DNA from: Lichenihabitans psoromatis
GTDB lineage: Bacteria > Pseudomonadota > Alphaproteobacteria > Rhizobiales > Beijerinckiaceae
Assembly: GCF_004323635.1 (NCBI RefSeq)
Contig: NZ_CP036515.1
Span: forward strand, 3,287,501 to 3,351,500
Direction: 5' to 3'
Length of the DNA: 64,000 bases
Positions 38,054 to 46,623 of this stretch are shown here, piece after piece (position 1 is the stretch's first letter; each line of letters begins with the position of its first letter). Under the pieces are notes generated by a model. It was not told where the DNA came from and did no database searches. It was given only the letters and a program-made list of their open reading frames with translations. The position numbers and the translations under genes were made by a program.

Positions 38054-38832
38054 TGCAGCAGATGAGACCCGATCGCGCCGTGATCGCGGGCGTGACCAAA
38101 ATCGACGCTGCGGCGCCGTCGCTCGTGGCGATCCGGTTCGCCGCCGTGTTGATGCTCGCCTTAGCGATCGTGTTGCTGTCATCCGTGGTGGACGTCCGCG
38201 TCGCGACCGCGATGGCGGATTTACCGCCGGGCGATATTCGCGCCGCGAGCTATCTGAGCGATCTCGGTCTATCGGGCTACATGTTCGCGCTGGCAGCTCT
38301 CGTGGCGATCGGCCCTTTGCTGGTTCGCCACTTGTCTGCCGATCGACGGTGGGATGAGGCCTTGACGGTGCTGGCCGAGCGCGGCGCCTACGTGTTCGCC
38401 ACCTTGGCTGTGTCGGGCATTCTGGCGCAGGTCATCAAGCATTTGGTCGGTCGGGCCAGACCGACGTTGATGGAGGCCTTCGGGGCCTATCATTTCGATA
38501 TCCTCTCGATGAAGGCGAGCCTCGCGAGTTTCCCCTCCGGTCATGCCGCCACAGTCTTCTCGGTCGCGATCGCGCTCGGCGCACTCGCGCCGCGTTGGCG
38601 GATCGTGCTTCTGTTGCTCGCCACGCTGGTGGCGGCGTCACGCGTTGCGGTCGAGGCGCATTACGTCAGTGATGTCGTCGCCGGAGCCGCCCTGGGAATC
38701 GTTTCGGCCACTATCGTGACCCGTCTATTCGCAGGCTGGCACCTCGCGTTTGATCGCGTCGGTTCAACCATTCGGCTGAAGCAGCCGGGGCTTTTCAGCG
38801 GCGCTTTCGCCGCACGCGGCTTCGCCCCATGA
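38050..38832 (+). CDS. PAP2-superfamily membrane phosphatase
   Basis: The 260-residue, roughly six-helix membrane protein has the three PAP2 motifs: KHLVGRARPTL, FPSGHAATV and SRVAVEAHYVSDVVAG. Enzymes of this family remove phosphate from undecaprenyl pyrophosphate or from lipid A (LpxE type). It is coupled on both sides by four-base ATGA overlaps with GT39 and GT2 glycosyltransferase genes. A role in lipid A or polyprenyl phosphate metabolism is therefore likely. Confidence 0.92.
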   Translation: MMQQMRPDRAVIAGVTKIDAAAPSLVAIRFAAVLMLALAIVLLSSVVDVRVATAMADLPPGDIRAASYLSDLGLSGYMFALAALVAIGPLLVRHLSADRRWDEALTVLAERGAYVFATLAVSGILAQVIKHLVGRARPTLMEAFGAYHFDILSMKASLASFPSGHAATVFSVAIALGALAPRWRIVLLLLATLVAASRVAVEAHYVSDVVAGAALGIVSATIVTRLFAGWHLAFDRVGSTIRLKQPGLFSGAFAARGFAP

Positions 38833-39575
38833 CCGCTCCTGTGCCGCATGTCTCGATCGTGGTTCCGGTTCGCAACGAAGGCGGCAATATCGAGCCTCTG
38901 ATCCGCGAGATCGAGGTCGCCATGGCGGGCTCGGGACCCTTTGAGGTCATTTATGTCGACGACGGTTCGCGCGACCAGACCGCGTCCGAACTCGCGCGGA
39001 TGGCGGCCCAGCGTCCCTGGCTACGCAGCTTCCGCCACGCCGAGTCCTGCGGAAAGTCGGCAGCTGTTCGCACAGCCGTTCGGGCCGCCCGCGCGCCCGT
39101 GATCGTCACCATCGATGGCGATGGCCAGAACGATCCCGTTACCATTCCAAACCTTGTTTCGACCCTGGCCCAAGCGGGGCCTGGCTGCGGTCTCGTGGCG
39201 GCCCAGCGGCTGCGCCGTCAGGATACCGGCTTCAAAAAATGGCAGTCGCGTGCCGCAAATGCGATCCGCGACGCGATCCTGCAGGACGGAACGCGAGACA
39301 CCAATTGCGGCCTGAAGTGCTTTCCGAGGGCGGTCTATCTCGATTTGCCTTTCTTCGACGGGCTGCATCGTTTTCTGCCGGCGTTGGTGCGGCGGGAGGG
39401 GTATTCGATCGCGACGGTCGACGTCGTGGATCGGCCTCGCCTCAGCGGCGTGTCGAATTACGGTTTTTTCGATCGGCTCTGGGTCGGCATCGGCGATCTG
39501 CTCGGCGTCCGCTGGCTCATCAGCCGGCACAAGACCCGGCCGGTGGTCAGCGAAGGCGACGCTCGTGTTGTATAG
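38829..39575 (+). CDS. GT2 polyprenyl-phosphate glycosyltransferase (DPM1/ArnC-like)
   Basis: The 248-residue GT-A protein has VSIVVPVRNEGGNIEPLI, YVDDGSRDQT, TIDGDGQNDP and the conserved DTNCGLKCFPR segment. That set is found in transferases placing a sugar on dolichyl or undecaprenyl phosphate. No C-terminal membrane helices follow. It is coupled to the PAP2 gene and overlaps the LAB_N gene. It would supply the donor used by the GT39 enzyme. Confidence 0.92.
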   Translation: MTAPVPHVSIVVPVRNEGGNIEPLIREIEVAMAGSGPFEVIYVDDGSRDQTASELARMAAQRPWLRSFRHAESCGKSAAVRTAVRAARAPVIVTIDGDGQNDPVTIPNLVSTLAQAGPGCGLVAAQRLRRQDTGFKKWQSRAANAIRDAILQDGTRDTNCGLKCFPRAVYLDLPFFDGLHRFLPALVRREGYSIATVDVVDRPRLSGVSNYGFFDRLWVGIGDLLGVRWLISRHKTRPVVSEGDARVV

Positions 39576-39978
39576 CCTCTCCCTGTCGGTCGAGACCTAT
39601 CTCCACGAGGTGTTCGTCGACAAGTTCGACATCTGGTTTGCGTTTGGCTTGGTGGCGCAACTGGTGTTCACCGGGCGCTTCCTGGTGCAATGGATCGAAA
39701 GCGAACGCGAGGGCCGGAGCGTTATCCCGGTGGCCTTCTGGGTCCTGTCGCTTTTGGGCGGCGTCATGACGCTGATCTACGGCTTCGTTCGGCACGACGC
39801 GATCATCATCCTCGGACAGGTTCTCGCGGTCTTTATCTATACCCGCAACCTCATCCTGATTGCCCGCAACGCGCGCCGTGCCAAACGGCAGGCGTCATCC
39901 ACCACCGAAGCTGAGCCGGACGGAACCGCATCCGCGGCCCCGACACCGACGAAACCGATCACCGCATCGGACGGTTGA
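39565..39978 (+). CDS. LAB_N (lipid-A-disaccharide synthase N-terminal-like) membrane protein
   Basis: The 137-residue protein has three membrane helices and the LAB_N hallmarks FGLVAQLVFTGRFLVQWIESEREGRSVIP, GGVMTLIYGFVRHDAIIILGQ and YTRNLIL. A charged Ala/Thr-rich tail follows. It begins at a GTG 11 bases inside the GT2 gene. Small LAB_N proteins accompany polyprenyl-sugar transferases and may flip or present the lipid-linked sugar; that role is inference. Confidence 0.9.
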   Translation: MLYSLSLSVETYLHEVFVDKFDIWFAFGLVAQLVFTGRFLVQWIESEREGRSVIPVAFWVLSLLGGVMTLIYGFVRHDAIIILGQVLAVFIYTRNLILIARNARRAKRQASSTTEAEPDGTASAAPTPTKPITASDG

Positions 39979-40022
39979 CGTCGGACCATGGGCCGCGCTG
40001 GTCCATTCGTCGAGGAGCCAAA

Positions 40023-40271
40023 ATGCCGACCGACCTTCCGCCCGACTACAAGCCCCAACCCGTCAACGATCCGAACAATCCCGCAGACCCGTCCGTCCCG
40101 GGTTCGGTGCCGGCCTACCCGCCGCAACCCGGTAACGACGAGCCAGCGCCGGGCGGTGTGCCGGATCCCGGTGCCGACGTCATCGACCCTCCAGGTTGGG
40201 CCGAACCGTCCAGTGTGCCGGGTCTATTTCCCGTGCCGTCGCCGACCCCAGCCGGGACGCCGACCTTCTAA
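40023..40271 (+). CDS. Proline-rich small acidic protein
   Basis: The 82-residue protein (MPTDLPPDYKPQPVNDPNN...) is mostly Pro, Asp, Gly and Ser, without a signal peptide or fold. GAGGAG lies 9 bp before the ATG, which supports translation. It resembles the product at 35873 in composition and may be its paralogue. Confidence 0.65.
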   Translation: MPTDLPPDYKPQPVNDPNNPADPSVPGSVPAYPPQPGNDEPAPGGVPDPGADVIDPPGWAEPSSVPGLFPVPSPTPAGTPTF

Positions 40272-40321
40272 GACGTGGAGTCTCTTATCCCAACACGGGT
40301 TTACGTCGCGAAGGTCAAACC

Positions 40322-40555
40322 ATGTCAGACGCTACACGCGACTTCAGGGTTCGGGCGCGCCATGAGGATCCCCATCATGGCCGCCTTGTGAGCGAGCCGA
40401 GCTTCGAGGCCGCAGCCATCGCTTATGTCGAGCATCTGAGTCTCTCGGCCGAGCAGACGCTCGAGGTCAACATCGTGGTGCATGATGTTCACAGCGGCCA
40501 TGAACACAGCTTCGTGGTTCACCTCGACACGGGGGAAGCAACTCCCGTTACCTGA
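40322..40555 (+). CDS. Small DUF5961-like protein
   Basis: The 77-residue protein reads as a compact alpha/beta domain: FRVRARHEDPHHGRLVSEPSFEAAAIAYVE, then LEVNIVVHDVHSGHEHSFVVHLDTGE. The pattern of an N-terminal strand, a helix around ASFEEAA and two C-terminal strands is seen in small rhizobial proteins that I recall as DUF5961. The family name is a guess. It lies between the proline-rich gene and ku. Confidence 0.62.
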   Translation: MSDATRDFRVRARHEDPHHGRLVSEPSFEAAAIAYVEHLSLSAEQTLEVNIVVHDVHSGHEHSFVVHLDTGEATPVT

Positions 40556-40669
40556 CCGAACCAATGTTGCGTCGCGTCGTTGATTCGGCGCGACCGACAA
40601 CGTCGGCGGTGCGGCTGTCCGGACAAACGATCTGGTCGTCGCTCTTCGTACCTTGGAAAAGAGCCGACA

Positions 40670-41554
40670 ATGGCACTACGTCCGACATGGCAAGGCCACC
40701 TGAGATTGTCCCTGGTGACGTGCCCGGTGGCGCTTTACACGGCCACCAATGCTGCGGGCGACGTGCATTTCCATCTGCTCAATCCCAAGACGAAAAACCG
40801 CATCAAGATGATCACCACCGACCCGGACACGGGGCCGGTCGAGCGGTCGAGCTTGGTCAAAGGTTTTGAGGTCGAGAAGGGCGAGTATATTCTCGTGACC
40901 GACGAGGAGATCAAATCGGTCAAGCTGGAAAGCACCAAGACCATCGACATCGAACGGTTCGTGCCGGCCGATGAAATCGACCGGATTTATTGGGACCACC
41001 CCTATTTTCTCGCGCCTGACGGCAAGATGGCGCAGGAGGCTTTCGGCGTCATCCGAGAGGCGATGCGGCGCTCCGGACAGATCGCCCTTGGGCGTGTCGT
41101 GCTCTCGACCCGCGAACGGATCATGGCGCTCGAGCCGCGCGATCAGGGTATTCTCGCCTATTCGCTGCGGACCGCAGACGAGGTGAGAAGCGCCAAAGAT
41201 CTATTCGGCGCCATCAGCGACGATGAACCGGATGCCTCGATGATCGCAATCGCCGAAAAGATAATCGAGCAAAAGGAAGGACCATTCGATCCCAGCCAAT
41301 TCAAGGATCGATATGAGGAGGCCCTCAAAGCCTTGATCGCCGACAAGCAGAAGGGCCACAAGTCCGTGGCGGCTACGCCCCCGTCCGAGACTAACGTGAT
41401 CGATCTGATGGCCGCCTTGAAGGCCAGTATTGCCCGGAAAGACGGTGCTGTTTCGAGCGGCAAAGCCGCCAAGGCAGGCGGCGAGACGGCCACCAAAGCC
41501 AAGACGAAGGACGCGGATCGCAAAGCGGCGCCGCGCCGCCGCAAAGCGACGTGA
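40670..41554 (+). CDS. ku: Non-homologous end-joining protein Ku
   Basis: Bacterial Ku binds DNA double-strand ends as a homodimer and recruits LigD. The 294-residue protein has RPTWQGHLRLSLVTCPVALYTA at the start, then KGFEVEKGEYILVTDEEI. The core YWDHPYFLAPDG and the Lys/Ala-rich basic tail (from about 255) extend DNA binding. The ATG at 40670 matches the family start; the frame extends to 40580. No ligD is in the window. Confidence 0.95.
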   Translation: MALRPTWQGHLRLSLVTCPVALYTATNAAGDVHFHLLNPKTKNRIKMITTDPDTGPVERSSLVKGFEVEKGEYILVTDEEIKSVKLESTKTIDIERFVPADEIDRIYWDHPYFLAPDGKMAQEAFGVIREAMRRSGQIALGRVVLSTRERIMALEPRDQGILAYSLRTADEVRSAKDLFGAISDDEPDASMIAIAEKIIEQKEGPFDPSQFKDRYEEALKALIADKQKGHKSVAATPPSETNVIDLMAALKASIARKDGAVSSGKAAKAGGETATKAKTKDADRKAAPRRRKAT

Positions 41555-41567
41555 CAACGCCGGCCCG

Positions 41568-42145
41568 TTAATCAGTGCCGCCCGCTTTGCGATAGGCCAC
41601 AGCGGCGGCATCCAAGTCCTTTTCGGCGGTTCGTCTGCAGGCATCCCAGCGGGACTGCGCCTCTGCGACGTCCCGCGCGAGATCCGTCCGCCGCTGCTCG
41701 AACGCCTGCGTCTGCCGGTGGCGCTCATCCTCCAGGGTCCGCATAGCCGCCTCGGCCGCATCGAGCCGTCTCCGGTCCGGCGGTGGTGGCTGCGGTTTCG
41801 GAGCGGGTTTTGGGCTTGCCCGAACGACTTGCGCCGCAGCTGTGGCGGGTGCCGCTTGTCTTCTAGCCGCCTTTTTTTCGCGCGATGGCGGCAAATCCGG
41901 TATGTGCGGCAGGCCCGGCTTTAAGCCGAAGGGATCGGTCGACCCGACCGCGCGTTTGAGCGGCACGTCCGGCTGGACAAAGCGGCCGCGATGGCCGCTT
42001 CATCGGTCGCGACATGGGCCTGCCCCTCGGCAAACAAATTTTGATGCGTTTCCCAGGCCCGTAGAGCGGCCTTCTGGTTCGCTGCCGCCACCACCGAATC
42101 GTAGAAGCCGAATTGCGCTTGGTAGACCTTGAGGCTCTTGGCCAT
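41568..42145 (-). pseudogene. Coiled-coil/TolA-like protein gene with one frameshift
   Basis: The N-terminal piece starts at 42145 (MAKSLKVYQAQFGFYDSVVAA...) with a strong ribosome site. It encodes a small alpha/beta domain ending near AAIAAAL. The sequel (VPLKRAVGSTDPFGLKPG..., Pro/Lys linker, then a helical AAEAAMRTLEDERHRQTQ coiled coil) lies in another frame, ending at 41568. The two parts join at about 41975-41990. Together they match a rhizobial protein often labelled TolA-like/cell-envelope biogenesis. A one-base indel or a sequencing error explains the break. Confidence 0.72.
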
Positions 42146-42288
42146 GGGGACGTCCTCTTCTCGGTCGCGCGACGTTACCCAAGAGCGCTCGTCGGCGTCG
42201 ACCCCGTTGATCAAGAGCAGCGCCGAAACATCGGACCTCGGACGCATCAAACGACGACGAACAGACAGATCATCCTTGCGTCCTGATA

Positions 42289-42313
42289 ATATACATTATA
42301 TATAACTGTATAT
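42289..42313. promoter_or_regulatory. Palindromic AT-rich operator, candidate BigR box
   Basis: ATATACA (42289-42295) and TGTATAT (42307-42313) flank an inner palindrome TTATATATAA. The AT-rich block stands out from the GC-rich surroundings and lies 19 bp upstream of blh. BigR-type repressors are known to bind AT-rich palindromes overlapping the promoter of their own operon. Assignment to the BigR encoded two genes on is inference from position. Confidence 0.7.
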
Positions 42314-42331
42314 CAACAGAAGGGACGATCG

Positions 42332-43627
42332 ATGCAACCCGTGAGGATAAGTGACCGCCTGTCGGTCGTGCCGCAGCCGAGCCCGGACGAGTTTGCGGCC
42401 TTTGCCGCCGCTGGCTACGCGGCTTTGGTCAATGCGCGTCCGGATGGCGAAGAGAACGGACAGCCCGGAAATGCCGCCGAGCGAGCTGCAGCTGACGGGG
42501 CCGGGATGGCCTATCGCTTCATCCCTGTCATGGGATCGAACATCACCACAGCGGACGTCCGCGCCTTTCAAGAGGCTGTCGCGCAAGCCAAGGGGCCGAC
42601 TCTCGCGCATTGTAAGACCGGGCTGCGGGCCTTGATGCTCCATGTGATCGGCGAAGTGTTGGATCACCGGATGGCGCGCGAGGATGTGGACAGCTTCGGC
42701 AGCCGCCACGGCTTCGACCTGTCCGGCGCCGGTCGTTGGCTGGATCGTGAGGCCAAGCGCGTTCCGGTCGTCGAAGGCTTCTTCGATCAGCGGACCCGGA
42801 GCATTCAATATGTGGTGTCCGATCCAACAACGAAGCGATGCGCCATCGTCGATCCCGTTCTCGATTTCGACGAGCGTTCTGGTGCGACCGGCACCACCAA
42901 CGCCGATGCTCTGTTGGCTTACGTCGAGGCGCATGAACTGACAGTCGACTGGATTCTCGACACGCATCCCCATGCGGATCATTTCTCAGCCGCGACCTAT
43001 CTCAAGGGCAAGACGGGAGCTCCGATCGCGATCGGGGCCCGCGTGACCAGCATGCAGACGCTCTGGCAGAGCCTCTACAACTGGCCCGCGCTCGCGACCG
43101 ACGGGTCTCAGTGGGACCGGCTGTTCACGGCCGGCGATACGTTCCAGATCGGCTCGATCGAGGCCCGTGTTCTCTCTTCGCCCGGCCACACGCTGGCCTC
43201 CATCACGTATCTGATCGGCGACGCGGCTTTTGTCCATGACACAGTCTTCATGCCCGACTCCGGCACCGCTCGGGTGGATTTCCCTGGCGGGAGCGCTTCA
43301 GATCTGTGGCACTCCATCCAGGAGATCCTCGGCTTGCCGGACGAGACGCGCTTGTTTACCGGCCACGATTATCAGCCCGGCGGCCGACATCCGCGCTGGG
43401 AAAGCTCCGTCGCCGATCAGAAGCGCGCCAACCCGCATCTCAACGGCATATCCGAAGCCGAATTCGTGACGCTTCGCGAGTCGCGCGACAAGACGCTGCC
43501 GATGCCGAAGCTCATTCTCCACGCGCTGCAGGTCAACTTACGCGGCGGCCGCCTGCCGGAGCCCGAAGCCAACGGCACCCGCTATCTCAAATTTCCACTC
43601 GATGTGCTGGTCGGATCGACATGGTAA
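42332..43627 (+). CDS. blh: Bifunctional sulfurtransferase/persulfide dioxygenase (Blh)
   Basis: The 431-residue fusion has an N-terminal DSP/TIGR01244-type domain (about 1-110, cysteine in AHCKTGLRA). The C-terminal ETHE1-like metallo-beta-lactamase domain carries the metal motif DTHPHADHFSAA, then SSPGHT and TGHDY. Such proteins oxidise glutathione persulfide to sulfite and handle the sulfur. AGAAGGGA precedes the ATG. It is the first gene of a five-gene operon with bigR, two YeeE genes and tauE. Confidence 0.94.
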   Translation: MQPVRISDRLSVVPQPSPDEFAAFAAAGYAALVNARPDGEENGQPGNAAERAAADGAGMAYRFIPVMGSNITTADVRAFQEAVAQAKGPTLAHCKTGLRALMLHVIGEVLDHRMAREDVDSFGSRHGFDLSGAGRWLDREAKRVPVVEGFFDQRTRSIQYVVSDPTTKRCAIVDPVLDFDERSGATGTTNADALLAYVEAHELTVDWILDTHPHADHFSAATYLKGKTGAPIAIGARVTSMQTLWQSLYNWPALATDGSQWDRLFTAGDTFQIGSIEARVLSSPGHTLASITYLIGDAAFVHDTVFMPDSGTARVDFPGGSASDLWHSIQEILGLPDETRLFTGHDYQPGGRHPRWESSVADQKRANPHLNGISEAEFVTLRESRDKTLPMPKLILHALQVNLRGGRLPEPEANGTRYLKFPLDVLVGSTW

Positions 43628-43965
43628 CCGCCCCCGATTTAGCTATGCCGCCCCGCATGACGCGCCAGGATATGGAAAAGCGCGCCGGCGAAGTCGCCAA
43701 CCTGTTGAAGACCTTATCGCATCCGGTTCGATTGATGCTCGTCTGCACGCTGGTCGAGGGAGAATATTCCGTTGGGGCGCTGGAGGAGCAGATCGGGATC
43801 GGCCAGCCGACCCTGTCTCAACAACTCGCCGTCCTACGGGATGCGGGCATCGTCGAGACGCGACGCGAGGCCAAGCAGATTTTCTACAGGCTGACGGAAG
43901 CCAAGGCCGCCCAATTGGTCGGTGCGCTTTATTCGATTTTCTGTGCACCGGACGACAAGACATGA
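43621..43965 (+). CDS. bigR: ArsR-type redox repressor BigR
   Basis: The 114-residue winged helix has ANLLKTLSHPVRLMLVC, IGQPTLSQQLAVLRDAGIVETRREAKQIFYRL and a C-terminal IFCAPDD. Cysteines in LMLVC and IFCAP correspond to the pair that forms a disulfide or polysulfide bridge in BigR/SqrR-type persulfide sensors. Its start overlaps the blh stop and its stop overlaps the first YeeE gene. The whole operon is therefore coupled. Confidence 0.93.
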   Translation: MVTAPDLAMPPRMTRQDMEKRAGEVANLLKTLSHPVRLMLVCTLVEGEYSVGALEEQIGIGQPTLSQQLAVLRDAGIVETRREAKQIFYRLTEAKAAQLVGALYSIFCAPDDKT

Positions 43966-44369
43966 GCGCGCTTTTGCAGCCACTTTTTGGCGGGATGCTG
44001 CTCGGCTGTTCGGCGTTGCTGCTGCTGCTTTTCAATGGCCGGATCGTCGGGATCAGCGGCATCGTTGGGCGGTTGCTGCAAGGCGAGAGGCTGATCGAGA
44101 ATGCGGCTTTCGTGATTGGCCTCCTTCTCGGGCCGATCGCCAATGCGGCGAGCTTCGGTGGGTTTCCCATCGTGACGATCGCGACCGCCTGGCCTGTCGT
44201 CATGGTGGCCGGTCTTCTGGTGGGTTTCGGCACGCGGATGGGGTCGGGTTGCACCTCCGGCCACGGGATCGTCGGTCTCGCGCGGTTCTCTCGCCGTTCC
44301 ATGGCGGCGGTCGCGACCTTCCTGTCTGCAGGGATCTGTGTCGCAACGCTGACAGGATTGGTCCGATGA
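43962..44369 (+). CDS. YeeE/YedE membrane half-transporter, first copy
   Basis: The 135-residue protein has about four membrane helices: GGMLLGCSALLLLLFNGRIVGISGIVG and the conserved GCTSGHGIVGLARFSRRS, where the cysteine sits in the pore motif. YeeE-type proteins carry thiosulfate or other reduced sulfur compounds. Here the full-length protein is split into two small genes. ATGA overlaps link it to bigR and to the second half. Confidence 0.92.
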   Translation: MSALLQPLFGGMLLGCSALLLLLFNGRIVGISGIVGRLLQGERLIENAAFVIGLLLGPIANAASFGGFPIVTIATAWPVVMVAGLLVGFGTRMGSGCTSGHGIVGLARFSRRSMAAVATFLSAGICVATLTGLVR

Positions 44370-44806
44370 CCGGTCGCGCCGCTCTCCGTCTGATCGTTGT
44401 GCTGCTCGCCGGCCTCTGCTTCGGCTTCGGTCTGTCCGTTTCCGGTATGGTCAATCCCGGTCGCGTCCTCGGCTTCCTCGATGTCGCGAGCGGCCATTGG
44501 GACCCGAGCTTGATGGTCGTTCTCGCCGGAGCCGTGATGGTGACGATCCCGGGGGTCCTGCTGCAACGCAGGCTATCCCACCCCGTGCTCGATCAGCGCT
44601 TTCATCTGCCTCAAAATCGCGTCATCGATCGGCGGCTTCTCGTCGGCTCGGCGATCTTCGGAGCCGGTTGGGGCCTGGCCGGTTTCTGTCCCGGGCCGGC
44701 CGTCGCCAGTCTGGTGATCGGGTCCGGTCCGATCGTCCTGTTCGTCGCGACGATGCTGGTCGGAATGATCGCCCATGACCGCCTCGTCGGCAGGCGGTCG
44801 GCATGA
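44366..44806 (+). CDS. YeeE/YedE (DUF6691) membrane half-transporter, second copy
   Basis: The 146-residue partner has four membrane helices, FGFGLSVSGMVNPGRVLGFLDV and the conserved cysteine motif GFCPGPAVASLVIG. It probably forms one sulfur channel with the preceding gene. It overlaps both neighbours by four bases. Confidence 0.92.
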   Translation: MTGRAALRLIVVLLAGLCFGFGLSVSGMVNPGRVLGFLDVASGHWDPSLMVVLAGAVMVTIPGVLLQRRLSHPVLDQRFHLPQNRVIDRRLLVGSAIFGAGWGLAGFCPGPAVASLVIGSGPIVLFVATMLVGMIAHDRLVGRRSA

Positions 44807-45585
44807 GCCTGCACATGCTCATCTCGGCTGTCGGCTCGGGCAGCATCGTCGGCTTCACGCTCGGGCTGGTCGGTGGTGGCGGTTCCATCCTTGCGACGCC
44901 ACTCCTGCTTTATGTCGTCGGCGTCACCAATCCGCATGTGGCGATCGGGACGAGCGCGTTGTCCGTCTCGGTCAACGCCTATGTCAATTTTGCGGCTCAT
45001 GCGCGGAAAGGTCATGTGTGGTGGCGTTGTGCCGTCGTCTTCGCGGTCACCGGAACGGTCGGCGCTCTTGTCGGGTCAAGCCTCGGTCAGCTCGTCGATG
45101 GTCGGCATTTGCTGTTTCTTTTCGGGCTTTTGATGATCGCGGTCGGCCTATTGATGCTGCGCTCGACGACCCCCGCGAGCAGCACGCCCAGGCCTGTCGA
45201 TCTCCGCATGTGCCTGATCACAGGAATCACGGCCATGCTCGCGGGGGCGGCCTCCGGATTTTTCGGGATCGGCGGTGGCTTTCTCATCGTGCCGGCGCTG
45301 ATCGTCGCGACCGGCATGCCGACCATCAACGCCATCGGGTCGTCGCTGTTGGCCGTCGGCACCTTCGGGCTGGCGACCGCGCTCAACTACGCCAGTTCAG
45401 GCCTGATCGATTGGATGCTTGCGGCTGAATTCATGGCCGGGGGCATCATCGGCGGGCTGTTCGGGACGTGGCTGGCAACGAAACTGGCGGCCCGCACGAA
45501 CGTCCTCAGCCGCATCTTCGGCCTTCTGGTTCTCGTGGTCGCGGCTTACGTGATCTTGCGCAATCTACCGGGCGTCTCGGTCTGA
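44803..45585 (+). CDS. TauE/SafE (TSUP) sulfite exporter family protein
   Basis: The 260-residue protein has about eight membrane helices in two homologous halves. The first repeat has GFTLGLVGGGGSILATPLL, the second GFFGIGGGFLIVPAL. In this operon it would export the sulfite made by Blh. Its last 145 coding bases, with the stop and about 40 bases beyond, recur as a direct repeat at 46954-47139. Confidence 0.93.
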   Translation: MSLHMLISAVGSGSIVGFTLGLVGGGGSILATPLLLYVVGVTNPHVAIGTSALSVSVNAYVNFAAHARKGHVWWRCAVVFAVTGTVGALVGSSLGQLVDGRHLLFLFGLLMIAVGLLMLRSTTPASSTPRPVDLRMCLITGITAMLAGAASGFFGIGGGFLIVPALIVATGMPTINAIGSSLLAVGTFGLATALNYASSGLIDWMLAAEFMAGGIIGGLFGTWLATKLAARTNVLSRIFGLLVLVVAAYVILRNLPGVSV

Positions 45586-45626
45586 CGCGCCGGCTTCATG
45601 CGCGCGGACCTTTCGCGACGATCAGC
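45441..45626 (+). repeat. Direct repeat copy 1 (3' end of tauE)
   Basis: A 186-bp block spanning the last 48 codons of tauE, the stop and 41 bp beyond. It matches 46954-47139 at a fixed offset of 1513 bases with no gaps and about 13 mismatches counted by eye (about 93% identity). Confidence 0.9.
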
Positions 45627-45858
45627 TCCTGCTCGTCGCGCGCATCGTCCAGGGTCGCTCCGACGCCAGCCCCGTCGGCATGGTCGACTGAGAGGGGCTA
45701 CGACCGACCGAAAGGTCAAGCTCGGATGGGGTGACATCGACACGCGTTGATGACCGTGATGGCCGATCCGGCCCTCCCATTCCTGTCCTCGCAGCAGCGG
45801 TGAAAAGAACCCCGTCTACGGTGGACAAGCGACCTCCGCTCGCACGCGTCTCTGGCAC

Positions 45859-46623
45859 TCACCGACCGGCCGCTTTGAGGATGAGGTCGGCGATGGTTTG
45901 AGGGTGGGAGATCAGCGACAGATGGCTGGACTTGACCTCGATTGTCGTCGCGCCGATGCGCTTGGCCATGAACCGCTCCAGATCCGGGTCGATGGTCCGG
46001 TCCTCGGTCGAGACGGCATAGAAGCTTGGCTTGGACCGCCACGCCGCGACGGTCGTCTTGCCGGCCAGCAGGGCTTTGTGGAACGGCTCCTGGACGGCGT
46101 AAAGCACCCTCGCTTTTGCTTCCGGCAGATCGCCTGCGAAATCGCGCAGAAAAGCCTCTTCCGTGAGTCGTCCCTCATCGCCGTCGAATACAATCCCGGC
46201 GCTGGCGGGCGGTGTCGGAAAGGTCTTGGCGAGCGCCGCATAGTCTTCTCCGGCATCGGGGGCACGAGCGGCCACGTAGACCAGAGCGGAGACGTTGGGC
46301 TCTAAACCGGCCTCGGTGACGATCATGCCCGAGAAGGAATGGCCAACCAACACAGTCGGCCCGTCTTGCCGCGCCAGCACCCGTTTGGCTGACGCCACTG
46401 CGTCGTCGAGCGTGGTGAGCGGGTTCTGCACTGCTGTCGTGTTGAGGCCGGCGGCCTGCAATTTGGGGATGACCTCGGACCAGCATGATCCGTCAGCAAA
46501 GAGGCCGTGCACCAGCACGACGTTCCTGGCGACAGGACGGGATTGCGCCCCGGCGAGGCCAGAGCTGGCGGGAGCCAGCGCCGCGGCGGCCAGCAGCGTC
46601 GAAAAATCGCGACGAGTTATCAT
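45859..46623 (-). CDS. Exported alpha/beta hydrolase
   Basis: The 254-residue protein starts with a Tat-type signal (ITRRDFSTLLAAAAL). An alpha/beta-hydrolase fold follows: VVLVHGLFADGSCW with the oxyanion loop, nucleophile elbow VGHSFSGMI, and late SSHLSLISHP carrying the catalytic histidine. It resembles salicylate-esterase-like/EstC-type small hydrolases. The ATG at 46623 begins the signal; the frame runs 17 codons further upstream. It is flanked by the two 186-bp repeats. Confidence 0.9.
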   Translation of the reverse strand: MITRRDFSTLLAAAALAPASSGLAGAQSRPVARNVVLVHGLFADGSCWSEVIPKLQAAGLNTTAVQNPLTTLDDAVASAKRVLARQDGPTVLVGHSFSGMIVTEAGLEPNVSALVYVAARAPDAGEDYAALAKTFPTPPASAGIVFDGDEGRLTEEAFLRDFAGDLPEAKARVLYAVQEPFHKALLAGKTTVAAWRSKPSFYAVSTEDRTIDPDLERFMAKRIGATTIEVKSSHLSLISHPQTIADLILKAAGR

